Made by a program: the position numbers and the translations under genes
Shown: positions 34,268 through 42,447 of the stretch, one piece after another
Layout: every line of letters begins with the position of its first letter
How positions within the stretch are numbered: the stretch's first letter is position 1
Notes under the pieces: generated by a model
Databases searched by the model: none
What the model saw: the letters and a program-made list of their open reading frames with translations, nothing else
What the model was told of the DNA's origin: nothing
Assembly: GCA_964526295.1 (NCBI GenBank)
Contig: CAZGKW010000034.1
Span: 1 to 45,593 of the forward strand
DNA: 45,593 bases
From: CAZGKW01 sp964526295
Lineage (GTDB): Bacteria > Planctomycetota > Phycisphaerae > FEN-1346
Reading direction: 5' to 3'

Positions 34268-35218
34268 TCATTCGACCAGTTCGAGCATCTTGTCGTAGAA
34301 TGCCCGGTATTCCTCCCGGCCCTCGCCTTTCAGCATCGCCATGGCCGACCGGGGATGCTGGTTCAGAATGCCGGTGATCATGTAAGGCACCATGTAGCCC
34401 CACTCCAGCTCGGCCTGCATAGGCTTGATCACTTCGGCAACGCAGTCGAGGATCGGCCGGACGTTGAACTTCGGGTTCTTCAGGAAACCGAGGAGGAGCT
34501 CCAAGGGGCAGTTGCCGGCGGCGCGCCCGAGACCGTAGATCGTGCCGTCGAGGTAGTTGGCGCCCTTGATGATCGCCTCGATCGTGTTGGCGAATGCGAG
34601 CTGCTGGTTGTTGTGAGTGTGAATGCCGACTTCCTTGTCCAGCAGGATCCGCTTGTACTTCTGCACCAGGTAGTGGATCTGCTCGCTGTAGAGGGACCCG
34701 AACGAGTCGACCACGTAGCAGGCAACCACGCTCGTCTCGTCCTGGACCTGCTGGAGGGCCGGATCGAGTTCCCAGTCGGACTCGATCGAGATGGCCATGA
34801 CGTTGATGGTCGTCTCGTAGCCCAGGTCGTGGGCGACGTTCTCCAGGCGGATGGCCTTGTCGATGTCCTTTACGTAGGTGGCCACGCGTACCGTGTCGAC
34901 GACCGACTCGTCGGCCGGCAGCAGGTCGTCGGGGTCGGCCTTGTGGGCGTCCATCATGACGCTGATCTTTGTGCCCTCGTTCTCGATCCCCTCGGTGGCC
35001 GCCCGGAGCTGGTCCTCGTCACAGAACCGCCACGGGCCGAACTCGTCGGGCGAGAACATCTCCTTGGAGTTGCGGTAGCCCAGCTCGACGTAGTCGATGT
35101 GGGCCTCGCAGCACGCCCGGTAGATGGCCCGGACGGTGTCGAGAGAAAAGTAGGAATCGTTGGCCAGTCCGCCGTCGCGGATGGTGCAGTCGAGGACCTT
35201 GATCTCGGGTCGGTACAT
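34268..35218 (-). CDS. HMGL-like aldolase superfamily protein
   Basis: This 316-residue DRE-TIM-type protein starts MYRPEIKVLDCTIRDGGLAND with the DxTxRDGG signature at 10-17 and the metal-binding HTHNN near residue 204. It resembles 4-hydroxy-2-oxovalerate aldolase-like proteins often annotated only as aldolase catalytic domain. It has no C-terminal regulatory domain, so it is not isopropylmalate synthase, although it is adjacent to ilvD. AAGGAG 9 bases before ATG 35218 supports the start. The reaction is probably aldol cleavage of an acyl-pyruvate-like substrate, not specified by context. Confidence 0.85.
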   Translation of the reverse strand: MYRPEIKVLDCTIRDGGLANDSYFSLDTVRAIYRACCEAHIDYVELGYRNSKEMFSPDEFGPWRFCDEDQLRAATEGIENEGTKISVMMDAHKADPDDLLPADESVVDTVRVATYVKDIDKAIRLENVAHDLGYETTINVMAISIESDWELDPALQQVQDETSVVACYVVDSFGSLYSEQIHYLVQKYKRILLDKEVGIHTHNNQQLAFANTIEAIIKGANYLDGTIYGLGRAAGNCPLELLLGFLKNPKFNVRPILDCVAEVIKPMQAELEWGYMVPYMITGILNQHPRSAMAMLKGEGREEYRAFYDKMLELVE

Positions 35219-35371
35219 CGCTCGCGGCTCCTTCGGGTCGTCCACAGGACACGCCCGCGCCGCCACGGGGCGGCGCGGGCGGAAGATTATACCCTTTATC
35301 GGCCATCTGGGAAGGCGAATCCGGCCGGAACGCGCGCGGCCGACGCCGGTGCGCCAACGAGCAGTTCTCAG

Positions 35372-35400
35372 TTGACACGCTCCGGCCGGAGGGCTAGAAT
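35372..35400 (+). promoter_or_regulatory. Near-consensus sigma-70 promoter for ilvD
   Basis: TTGACA at 35372-35377 is followed by a 17-base spacer and TAGAAT at 35395-35400; the spacing and both boxes are close to ideal. A start near 35407 would leave a leader of about 260 nt before ilvD ATG 35668. Confidence 0.75.
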
Positions 35401-35406
35401 CCCTAC

Positions 35407-35667
35407 CACTTACGGGATTCGGCGTTTCCCACGGGGTAGCTGATCCGCAAGGACGTGGGGCTCCGGCGACGCGGCCGCTGAGTCCAAGCCTCGGAGACGC
35501 CCAGACCCGACCCGTTGCCGCGCCTTTCACGGCCGGGCGCCCGGTCCCGAGGGACATCGGGACCGGGACACACGGGCAACTGCTACCGACGCGCCACCAG
35601 CCTCGGCCCTGAAAGGTCGGCGGCGAGGGCGTCTTCTGTCGACCGGGACCGGCGCGAAGGATCGACT
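35407..35667 (+). other. Long structured 5' leader of ilvD (possible regulatory RNA)
   Basis: Two pairing blocks share one strand: GGTAGC (35435-35440) with GCTACC (35582-35587), and GTTGCC (35514-35519) with GGCAAC (35575-35580). Between the latter lies a perfect 11-bp hairpin, CCCGGTCCCGA (35540-35550) / TCGGGACCGGG (35557-35567), loop GGGACA. The result is a nested multi-helix RNA ending about 80 bases before the start codon. I do not recognise it as any known riboswitch; it contains no branched-chain-codon leader peptide that I can see. It could be a new regulatory leader or a separate small RNA. Confidence 0.5.
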
Positions 35668-37338
35668 ATGGCGGACAAGCTGCCGAGCGATTGGTTCACC
35701 GAGCCGCTGAGCGGCATGCCGGCCCGGGCCCTCATGTATGCCACGGGCACCGTGACGCCCGACGAGGTCGGAAAGCCCTTCATCGGCCTGGCGTCGAGCT
35801 TCACGGACCTCATCCCGGGCCACGCCCACATGAGGCGGCTCGAACGCAAGATCGAGCACGGCATCTTCGCGGGCGGCGGCGTGGCGTGGCTCTTCTCCGT
35901 GCCGGGCATCTGCGACGGCATCGCCATGGGCCACGAGGGGATGCATTACAGCCTCCCCAGCCGCGAGCTGATCTGCGACATGGTCGAGACGATCACGCGG
36001 GCCCACCGGCTCGACGGCCTCGTGCTGCTGACCAACTGCGACAAGATCACCCCCGGGATGCTCATGGCGGCGGCCCGGCTCGACGTGCCGGCCATCGTCG
36101 TCACGGCCGGGCCCATGCATTCGGGCAACTACAACATGGAGCGGCTCGACCTGGTGCACGACACCTTCGAGGCCATCGGCCGATACAAGGCCGGCGAGAT
36201 CGACGAGGAGGAGCTGCGGGCCCTGGAGTGCGAAGCCTGCCCCGGCGGGGGATCCTGCCAAGGCCTCTTCACGGCCAACACGATGGCGTGCGTGACCGAG
36301 GCGATGGGGATGAGCCTGCCGTACTGCGCGGCGTCGCTGTGCGCCAGCGCCAAGAAGGACCGCATCGCGTACGACTCCGGGAAGCGGGTCGTCGAGCTGG
36401 TCCGCGCGGGGACCACGGCCCGGCGGATCATGACGCCCGAAGCGATCGCCAACGGCATTGCCATCGACATGGCCCTCGGCGGGTCGACGAACACGGTGCT
36501 CCACATCCCGGCCATCGCCCACGAGGCGGGCGTCGATCTGGAGCTGAAGGTCTTCGACGAGGTCAGCCGCCGCACGCCGCACCTGATGAACTTCCGGCCG
36601 GCCGGCGACATGATGATGGAGGACCTGGACCGGGCGGGAGGCATCCCGGCGGTCCTCAAGCGGCTCGGCGACCGGATGAACGATTGCCCCACGGTCAGCG
36701 GCCTGTCGACCCGAGAGATCGCCGAACGGGCGAAGATCTTCGGCGGAGACCAGTACATCCACCCGGTGGACAGGCCCGTACACGCCGAGGGGGGCATCGC
36801 CATCCTCCGCGGCAACCTCTGCCCCGACGGGGCGGTCATCAAGCAATCGGCCGTTGACGAGGCCATGCGGACGTTCACCGGCCGGGCCCGCGTCTTCGAC
36901 AGCGAGCAGGCCGCCAACGAGGCCATTATGGACGGACGCATCGAGGCGGGAGACTTCGTCGTCATCCGCTACGAGGGGCCGGCCGGCGGGCCGGGCATGC
37001 GAGAGATGCTCGCCGCCACGGCCGCTCTCAAGGGCCTCGGCATGCTCGATTCGGTCTATCTGATGACCGACGGGCGGTTCTCGGGCGGCACGCACGGACC
37101 GTGCATCGGCCACGTAAGCCCGGAGGCGGCGGCGGGCGGGCCGATCGCATTGGTGCGCGGCGGCGATGAGATCCACGTCGATCTCGATGAGCGGCTCCTG
37201 GAGGTCCGCGTGGACGAAGAGGAACTCGAGCGGCGGCGGGCCGAATGGACCCCGCCCGAAGCGAAGATCAAGACGGGCTACCTCGCCCGGTACGCCCGCC
37301 ACGTGACCAGCGCGAGCACGGGAGCGATCTGCCGGTAG
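35668..37338 (+). CDS. ilvD: Dihydroxy-acid dehydratase
   Basis: This 556-residue enzyme of valine, leucine and isoleucine synthesis dehydrates 2,3-dihydroxy-3-methyl acids. Cluster-binding motifs are intact: NCDKITPGMLM and ACPGGGSCQGLFTANTM, plus the C-terminal TDGRFSGGTHGPCIGH. The N-terminal ASSFTDLIPGHAHM matches the E. coli-type (oxygen-sensitive [4Fe-4S]) rather than the TPCN form. It is of the shorter family length. ATG 35668 follows GAAGGA by 6 bases; the open frame continues upstream into the leader and is not coding there. It is preceded by a strong promoter and a long structured leader, and followed by tRNA-Gln with a 92-bp gap. Confidence 0.95.
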   Translation: MADKLPSDWFTEPLSGMPARALMYATGTVTPDEVGKPFIGLASSFTDLIPGHAHMRRLERKIEHGIFAGGGVAWLFSVPGICDGIAMGHEGMHYSLPSRELICDMVETITRAHRLDGLVLLTNCDKITPGMLMAAARLDVPAIVVTAGPMHSGNYNMERLDLVHDTFEAIGRYKAGEIDEEELRALECEACPGGGSCQGLFTANTMACVTEAMGMSLPYCAASLCASAKKDRIAYDSGKRVVELVRAGTTARRIMTPEAIANGIAIDMALGGSTNTVLHIPAIAHEAGVDLELKVFDEVSRRTPHLMNFRPAGDMMMEDLDRAGGIPAVLKRLGDRMNDCPTVSGLSTREIAERAKIFGGDQYIHPVDRPVHAEGGIAILRGNLCPDGAVIKQSAVDEAMRTFTGRARVFDSEQAANEAIMDGRIEAGDFVVIRYEGPAGGPGMREMLAATAALKGLGMLDSVYLMTDGRFSGGTHGPCIGHVSPEAAAGGPIALVRGGDEIHVDLDERLLEVRVDEEELERRRAEWTPPEAKIKTGYLARYARHVTSASTGAICR

Positions 37339-37343
37339 TTGAG

Positions 37344-37366
37344 GATTGCCGATTGGAGATTGCGGA
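37344..37366 (+). repeat. Short tandem heptamer repeat GATTGNN
   Basis: Three degenerate heptamers (GATTGCC, GATTGGA, GATTGCG) lie end to end at 37344-37364 just after ilvD. Such ATTG-rich short tandem repeats are common in intergenic DNA of some planctomycete assemblies, from memory; function is unknown. Confidence 0.5.
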
Positions 37367-37430
37367 CCCAACGGCTGGAGCGAAAACGGCGCCGCCCAGC
37401 TCGTGGCGCGCAGTCCACAATGGGACCTGC

Positions 37431-37505
37431 TACCCGGTGGTGTAATTGGTAACACAGGAGGTTTTGGTCCTCCTATTCCAGGTTCGAGTCCTGGCCGGGT
37501 AGCCA
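37431..37505 (+). tRNA. tRNA-Gln (anticodon UUG)
   Basis: The acceptor arms TACCCGG (37431-37437) and CCGGGTA (37495-37501) pair fully, with discriminator G and encoded CCA. The anticodon stem GGAGG/CCTCC encloses TTTTGGT, giving anticodon UUG. The T-arm GGTTCGAGTCC is normal. The weak U1:A72 pair is expected for glutamine tRNA. It stands alone between ilvD and glmU. Confidence 0.95.
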
Positions 37506-37515
37506 TTCGACAGCA

Positions 37516-37549
37516 AGTGCCTCAGTACCGAAGTGCCCGAGTACCTGAG
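37516..37549 (+). repeat. Short tandem octamer repeat AGTRCCNN
   Basis: Four degenerate octamers (AGTGCCTC, AGTACCGA, AGTGCCCG, AGTACCTG) follow one another at 37516-37547, 10 bases after the tRNA-Gln CCA. They also form a stem with a bulge (CTCAGTAC / GTACCTGAG). No gene fits here. Confidence 0.55.
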
Positions 37550-37637
37550 CAAAGCCAACAGCCAACGGCGATGACGACAGTTAGCCGCCGACCTTGGCCG
37601 GCGCGTTTCTGTTGGCGCGTCGCGATAAGAGCGAGAC

Positions 37638-38936
37638 ATGGCGGACCGACCCACGAAGGCACTGGTCCTGGCCGCGGGCAAGAGCACGCGGATGAAGTCC
37701 GACCGCTCGAAGATGCTCCACGAGGTCTGCGGCAAGCCAATCCTGGCATGGGTCCTGGAGGCGTGCCGGGCCGCGGGCATCGACGATCTCGTGCTGATCG
37801 TCGGCCACGCCCGCAACGAGGTCATGGCTGCATTCGCCGAGGCCTCCGACATCACCTGGGTGACGCAGGAGCCGCAGCTCGGGACGGCCCACGCTGTCAT
37901 GGCCGCTCGTGACGACCCGGCGGCGGGCCTGGCGGATTTCGGCGGCGACCTGGTGGTCCTGGTGGGCGATGCGCCCCTCATCCGGCCGGAGACCGTGGCC
38001 GCCCTCCTGCGCGAGCACGCCGACACCGGTGCCGCCGTCACGCTCGTCACGGCCTTCCTGGACGACCCGAAGTGGTTCGGCCGCATCGTTCGCGACGACG
38101 CCGGGGGCCTGAAGGGCATCGTCGAGGCGAAGGAGGCCGACGAGGCGACCCTCGCCATCCGCGAGGTCAACCCGTCCTACTACGCCTTCCGCTGGCCGGC
38201 CCTGGCGGACGTGCTCACGAAGATCACCAACCAAAACGCGAAGGGCGAGTTCTACCTGACCGATGCGATCGGTCTGCTGATCGAGGCCGGCGAAAAGGCC
38301 GTCGCCCTTCCGGCCGCCCAGCCCGAGGAGGTCCAGGCCGTCAACAGCCGGGCCGACCTCGCCCTGGTGACCGGCCTGATGCGTCGGCGGATACTTGACG
38401 GGCTCATGGCCGAGGGCGTCACCGTCGAAGACCCCGCCACGACCTACGTCGACGCGGGCGTCACGGTCGGCCGCGACACGGTCCTGCGGCCCGGGACGGT
38501 CATCCGCGGCCCGTCCCGCATCGGCAAGCGGTGCATCGTTGGCCCGTTCGCCCATCTTCGGCCGGGCACCGTGCTGGAGGACGGAGCCGAGGTCGGAGCG
38601 TTCGTCGAGACGAAGAACGCCCACCTCGGCGCCGACGTCCTGGCCCGGCACCTGGCCTACCTGGGCGACTGCGACGTCGGCCCGCGGGCCAACGTCGGGT
38701 GCGGCACCATCACCGCGAACTCCGACGGCGAGCGGAAGCACCGGACGACTATCGGGGCCCACGCCCAGGTCGGTGCCGGCACGCTCTTCGTCGCGCCGAC
38801 CTCGATCGGCGACGACGCCCGCACCGGGGCCGGGGCCGTCGTCACCCGCAAGCACCCCGTCCCGCCGGGGGCGACCTACGTGGGCGTCCCGGCCAAGCCG
38901 CTCGCGTCCGAGCCGGAGGAACCTGCCGATGGATGA
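37638..38936 (+). CDS. glmU: Bifunctional N-acetylglucosamine-1-phosphate uridyltransferase / glucosamine-1-phosphate acetyltransferase
   Basis: This 432-residue protein makes UDP-GlcNAc for peptidoglycan and other polymers. The uridyltransferase loop LAAGKSTRMKSDRSKMLHEV is at 11-30 and the UDP-sugar strand VLVGDAPLI is further on. The C-terminal left-handed beta-helix (from about residue 245) has the HLAYLGD motif with the catalytic His and ends with PAKPLA. The usual NYDG acetyl-CoA loop reads NSDG. It is slightly shorter than the E. coli enzyme (456). It overlaps prs by 8 bases, so translation is probably coupled. Confidence 0.93.
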   Translation: MADRPTKALVLAAGKSTRMKSDRSKMLHEVCGKPILAWVLEACRAAGIDDLVLIVGHARNEVMAAFAEASDITWVTQEPQLGTAHAVMAARDDPAAGLADFGGDLVVLVGDAPLIRPETVAALLREHADTGAAVTLVTAFLDDPKWFGRIVRDDAGGLKGIVEAKEADEATLAIREVNPSYYAFRWPALADVLTKITNQNAKGEFYLTDAIGLLIEAGEKAVALPAAQPEEVQAVNSRADLALVTGLMRRRILDGLMAEGVTVEDPATTYVDAGVTVGRDTVLRPGTVIRGPSRIGKRCIVGPFAHLRPGTVLEDGAEVGAFVETKNAHLGADVLARHLAYLGDCDVGPRANVGCGTITANSDGERKHRTTIGAHAQVGAGTLFVAPTSIGDDARTGAGAVVTRKHPVPPGATYVGVPAKPLASEPEEPADG

Positions 38937-39885
38937 GCTGAAGATCTTCGCCGGCAGCGCGAACCGCCCCCTGGCCGAGGGCATCGCCCGGTTTCTCGGC
39001 CGCCCCGTGGCCCAGGCCATCGTCAAGCAGTTCGCCGATGGCGAATCGTACGTCAAGATCAACGAGGACGTCCGCGGCCGCGATATCTTCATCGTTCAGC
39101 CCACCTGCGCCCCCCAGAACGATAACTTGATGGAGCTGCTCCTCTTCATCGACGCCGCCCATCGAGCCAGCGCCGCACGCGTCACCGCCGTCATCCCCTA
39201 CTACGGCTACGCCCGGCAGGACCGCAAGGACGAGGGCCGCGTTCCGATCAGCGCCAAGCTTGTGGCCAACATGCTCCAGGCCGCCGGTGCCGACCGCCTC
39301 CTGACGGTCCACCTCCACGCGTACCAGATCCAGGGTTTTTTCGACATCCCGGTGGACCATCTGCTGGCCGAGCCGGTCTTCCTGAACCATTACCAGGAAC
39401 TCAACGTCGACGACCTGACCGTCGTCTCGCCCGACGTGGGCAACGTCAAGGAGGCCCGGGTCTTCGCCGAGGTGCTCGGCGGCGAGCTGGCCATCATCGA
39501 CAAGGAACGCATCAGCCCCGACGAGGTCCGGGCCGGGGCCCTCATCGGGACGGTCGAGGACCGCAACGTCCTTATCGTCGACGACATGATCGCGCGGGGC
39601 AGCACGCTCGCGGCCGCCGCGGGCCTGCTGAAGAGCTGCGGGGCCCGCAACATCTACGTCGCCGCCACGCATCCGGTGCTCTGCGCCGGGGCGGTCGAGC
39701 GGCTCCGGGATGCCCCGGTCGACGCCGTGGCGGTGGCCGACACGATCCCCCTCAGCCGCGAAGCGGCCGCCCTCGACAAGCTCCACGTGCTCAGTCTGGC
39801 CGAACTGCTCGGCGAGGCCATCAAACGAATCCACGAACATCAGTCCGTCAGCGCCCTGTTCCGGGTGCCCGAACCGACCGTATAG
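38929..39885 (+). CDS. prs: Ribose-phosphate pyrophosphokinase
   Basis: This 318-residue enzyme makes PRPP from ribose 5-phosphate and ATP for purine, pyrimidine, histidine and tryptophan synthesis. Family signatures are intact: FADGESYVKI, YYGYARQDRKDEGR, LLTVHLHAYQIQGFFDIP and the PRPP-binding VLIVDDMIARGST. ATG 38929 is chosen because GGAGGA lies 8 bases upstream and the protein begins in the usual place (MDELKIFAGSANRPLA). It overlaps the end of glmU by 8 bases; rplY follows 15 bases later. Confidence 0.96.
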   Translation: MDELKIFAGSANRPLAEGIARFLGRPVAQAIVKQFADGESYVKINEDVRGRDIFIVQPTCAPQNDNLMELLLFIDAAHRASAARVTAVIPYYGYARQDRKDEGRVPISAKLVANMLQAAGADRLLTVHLHAYQIQGFFDIPVDHLLAEPVFLNHYQELNVDDLTVVSPDVGNVKEARVFAEVLGGELAIIDKERISPDEVRAGALIGTVEDRNVLIVDDMIARGSTLAAAAGLLKSCGARNIYVAATHPVLCAGAVERLRDAPVDAVAVADTIPLSREAAALDKLHVLSLAELLGEAIKRIHEHQSVSALFRVPEPTV

Positions 39886-39900
39886 CGAAAGGAGTCCCTC

Positions 39901-40560
39901 GTGGCGGCGACCGGCGAAACCTTGCACGCGAAGAAACGCGAGGCCCAGGGGACCCGGGCGTGCCGAAGGTTGCGCGCGGCCGGCGACGTCCCCGCCATCC
40001 TCTACGGCCACAAGGAGGAGCCCGTCATGCTCCAGGTGCCGTACGAGGAGCTCGAGGCGGCCCTCCGGCATCACAGCCGCATGATCGAGCTGCACATGGG
40101 CCGGAAGAACGAGCAGGCCCTCCTGAAGGACGTTCAATACGACGCGCTGGGCCAGGAGCTCGTCCACGCCGACTTCCTCCGCGTTGCGATGGACGAGGCG
40201 ATCACCATCGAGGTCCCGATCGAGCTTCGCGGCAGCCCGAAGGAGGAGCACGCCGTCCTCCAGCAAACGCTCGACAACATCGAGCTGGAGTGCCTGCCGG
40301 GCGACATTCCCGAATCGATCGTCGGCCACGTGGGCGACCTCCGGATCGGCGACGCCTTGCACGTCTCGGACCTGACCGTGCCCCCGAAGGTTCGGTTCCT
40401 GACCGACCCGGAGACGGTCGTGGCGTCCGTGACACCCGCGCGGGCCGAGGCCGCCGAGGAGGAGCTTGAGGAGGCCGAGGCGGCCCTCGGCGCGGCCGCC
40501 GCCGAGCCCGAGCTCATCGGACGCGAGGAGGAACAGGCCGAGGAGCAGGAGGAGAAATGA
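39901..40560 (+). CDS. rplY: 50S ribosomal protein L25 (CTC/TL5 family)
   Basis: This 219-residue protein starts at GTG 39901 with AAAGGAG 6 bases upstream. It is the long CTC form: the 5S-rRNA-binding domain (KKREAQGTRACRRLRAAGDVPAILYG) is followed by a second beta domain and a Glu/Ala-rich tail. It is placed between prs and pth as in many bacteria. Confidence 0.94.
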   Translation: MAATGETLHAKKREAQGTRACRRLRAAGDVPAILYGHKEEPVMLQVPYEELEAALRHHSRMIELHMGRKNEQALLKDVQYDALGQELVHADFLRVAMDEAITIEVPIELRGSPKEEHAVLQQTLDNIELECLPGDIPESIVGHVGDLRIGDALHVSDLTVPPKVRFLTDPETVVASVTPARAEAAEEELEEAEAALGAAAAEPELIGREEEQAEEQEEK

Positions 40561-40654
40561 CCCCGACCGGGAAGCCATGGGCGGAGCCCCCGGGCCAATG
40601 CCGGACCGTCCGGCTCGACGGATCGCCTGCCGGCCGATGCGGACCGCACGCGCC

Positions 40655-41233
40655 ATGCGCCTGATCGCCGGACTAGGCAACCCGGGGTGCCGCTATGCCG
40701 ACACCCGGCACAACATCGGCTGGCGAGTCGCGGAAGAGCTGGCCCGGCGGTGGGACGTCGAAGCGTGGATGCGGAAGTTCGGGGCGTTCGTCGCCGAGGC
40801 CCGCACGGGCGGCCGCAAGGTAGCCCTCGTCAGGCCGCGGCGATACATGAACCGGTCCGGCTCCAGCGTACGGGAGGCGATGGACTTCTGGAAGCTCGAG
40901 CCCGAGGGCTTGCTCGTGGTGGTCGACGACATGGACCTGGACCTCGGACGCCTCCGACTCCGGCCCGGCGGGTCCGACGGCGGGCACAACGGCCTGGCCT
41001 CGGTGATCGCCCACCTGGGGCATGAGCGATTCGCCCGGCTTCGCGTCGGGATCGGTCCGGCGCCCGCTCAGGACGAGCACGTGGACTTCGTGCTTTCGCC
41101 GTTCGCGGCGGCGGAGCGACCCGCCGTCGAACGGGCGATCGAAAGCGCGGCCGACGCGGCCGAGTGCTGGGTCCAGCGGGGCCTGGAGGAGGCGATGAAT
41201 CGGTATAACCGCCCCCCGGAATCGACCGAATGA
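40655..41233 (+). CDS. pth: Peptidyl-tRNA hydrolase
   Basis: This 192-residue enzyme releases peptide from drop-off peptidyl-tRNA. MRLIAGLGNPGCRYADTRHNIGW contains the catalytic His; YMNRSG, VDDMDLDLG and GGHNGL complete the active site. ATG 40655 gives the canonical family N-terminus; in-frame ATGs at 40637 and 40577 would add an atypical Arg/Pro-rich extension, and none has a strong ribosome site, so the start is less certain than the gene. It is separated from rplY by 94 bases. Confidence 0.93.
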   Translation: MRLIAGLGNPGCRYADTRHNIGWRVAEELARRWDVEAWMRKFGAFVAEARTGGRKVALVRPRRYMNRSGSSVREAMDFWKLEPEGLLVVVDDMDLDLGRLRLRPGGSDGGHNGLASVIAHLGHERFARLRVGIGPAPAQDEHVDFVLSPFAAAERPAVERAIESAADAAECWVQRGLEEAMNRYNRPPESTE

Positions 41234-41236
41234 ACA

Positions 41237-41369
41237 GGTTGCGAAGCAACCGAGGAGCGAATAAACCTGAGTGAGCCCGGAGCGGAAGCTCCGGGGGACG
41301 CTCGGACGGGTACGGGCCTCCGGGCGCCGAAAACGGCATTCTCGAACAAGGAGGTGGCCCTCGCGGCCA
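41237..41369 (+). promoter_or_regulatory. Structured leader of the rpsF operon
   Basis: Visible hairpins are GGTTGC-GAA-GCAACC (41237-41251) and CCCGGAGC-GGAA-GCTCCGGG (41276-41295, perfect 8-bp stem with a 4-base GGAA loop). Third, TGGCC / GGCCA (41355-41369) lies between the Shine-Dalgarno AAGGAGG (41348-41354) and the rpsF ATG. Because rpsF-rpsR operons in many bacteria carry an S6:S18-binding leader RNA, this region is a candidate for autoregulation; I could not verify the motif. Confidence 0.5.
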
Positions 41370-41376
41370 GCAGACG

Positions 41377-41859
41377 ATGGCAACAGACACCGACCCACGC
41401 GTTTACGAAGGGATGTTCCTGATTGAGCCCAGTGTCGCCGCCATGTGGGACGACCTGACGAAGAAGCTCCGCGGGCTCCTCCAGCGCCACGGCGCCGAGG
41501 TCGTCGGCATCACCCGGTGGGACGAGCGGAAGCTGGCCTATCCGGTGAAGAAGGAGAAGCGCGGCACGTACGTGCTGACGTTCTTCTGGCTTCAGGACGC
41601 GGGGGCCGTCGCCGAGATCGAACGCGACAGCCGCCTCGACGAGGACATCCTCCGCCTGCTGGTGGTCCGGGCCGACCAGTTCAAGGTGGCCGACATGCGG
41701 CACCAGCTCGGCGACGACGTCGACGACGCCGTCGCGGCGAAGCTGACCGAGGCCCGGGGCGAGCTGGGGCCGGCGGAGGAGGAAGCCGAGCAAGTCGGCG
41801 CGACCGCCGAGGCGGCCCCCGCCGGTGAAGAGGCGACGACCGAGACGGGACAGAGCTGA
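41377..41859 (+). CDS. rpsF: 30S ribosomal protein S6
   Basis: This 160-residue protein has the S6 ferredoxin-like fold (YEGMFLIEPS at the start, KLAYPVKKEKRGTYVLTFF in the middle), with an acidic C-terminal extension rich in Glu and Ala that is longer than in E. coli. The AAGGAGG ribosome site is 22 bases upstream of ATG 41377, unusually far, with a short hairpin in between. It heads rpsF-ssb-rpsR-rplI. Confidence 0.95.
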   Translation: MATDTDPRVYEGMFLIEPSVAAMWDDLTKKLRGLLQRHGAEVVGITRWDERKLAYPVKKEKRGTYVLTFFWLQDAGAVAEIERDSRLDEDILRLLVVRADQFKVADMRHQLGDDVDDAVAAKLTEARGELGPAEEEAEQVGATAEAAPAGEEATTETGQS

Positions 41860-41877
41860 CCCCAAAGGAGACCGACT

Positions 41878-42348
41878 GTGGCCAACTTCAACCGTGTCCT
41901 CCTTATCGGCAACCTCACGCGAGACCCCCAGCTCCGCTACACGCCGAGCCAGGCCGCCGTCTGCGACTTCGGTCTCGCGATCAACCGCCAGTGGAGCGGC
42001 GCCGACGGCCAGAAACGCGAGGAGACGTGCTTCGTCGACTGCACCGCCTGGGGACGCCAGGCCGAGGTCCTCTCGAAGTACATGAGCAAGGGCCGGCCCC
42101 TGTTCGTCGAAGGCCGTCTCACGTTCCGCCAGTGGGAGGGAAAGGACGGCAAGCGGCGGAGCAAGCTCGAGGTCACCGTCGAGAACTTCCAGTTCCTCGG
42201 CGGGCGCGGTGGCGGACAGGAGGGCGGCGGTCGGGGCCAGTCGTCCCAGGACACCCGCCGCCAGCAGGCCGCCGGCGAGGAGGACCAGGCCGCCCGCGCC
42301 GACTACGATTTCAGTGAAGACGTGGAGGACGATACGATCCCGTTCTAG
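41878..42348 (+). CDS. ssb: Single-stranded DNA-binding protein
   Basis: This 156-residue protein has the OB fold (FNRVLLIGNLTRDPQLRYT; later WGRQAEVLSKYMSKG), a glycine/glutamine-rich flexible linker and the protein-interaction tail ending DDTIPF, which docks replication and repair partners. It starts with GTG 41878 with AAAGGAG 8 bases upstream, 18 bases after rpsF. Placement between S6 and S18 genes is the standard bacterial order. Confidence 0.97.
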   Translation: MANFNRVLLIGNLTRDPQLRYTPSQAAVCDFGLAINRQWSGADGQKREETCFVDCTAWGRQAEVLSKYMSKGRPLFVEGRLTFRQWEGKDGKRRSKLEVTVENFQFLGGRGGGQEGGGRGQSSQDTRRQQAAGEEDQAARADYDFSEDVEDDTIPF

Positions 42349-42447
42349 ACGCCCCTGCCCTCACGCGGGGACGCCATCGCAAGCCCGGCGCGCTTGCCGG
42401 GCTGCCGGAGAGAACACGAGACCCTGAGCCGTAGCAAGGAGCCACCT

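Noticed and set aside
35485..35515. B12-box-like sequence (AGCC then GGAGAC) in the ilvD leader
   Set aside because: The other conserved parts of a cobalamin riboswitch are missing, and the spacing inside the box is wrong.
34268..37338. HMGL-like gene and ilvD as one branched-chain amino-acid operon (isopropylmalate synthase plus IlvD)
   Set aside because: The genes are on opposite strands, and the aldolase lacks the LeuA regulatory domain and key length.
35527..37506. Minus-strand open frame of 659 codons antisense to ilvD
   Set aside because: It is a high-GC shadow: ilvD motifs are intact on the other strand, and the antisense translation matches no family. Similar shadows at 366-1778, 2862-4502, 16998-21503 and 38842-40680 were dropped for the same reason.
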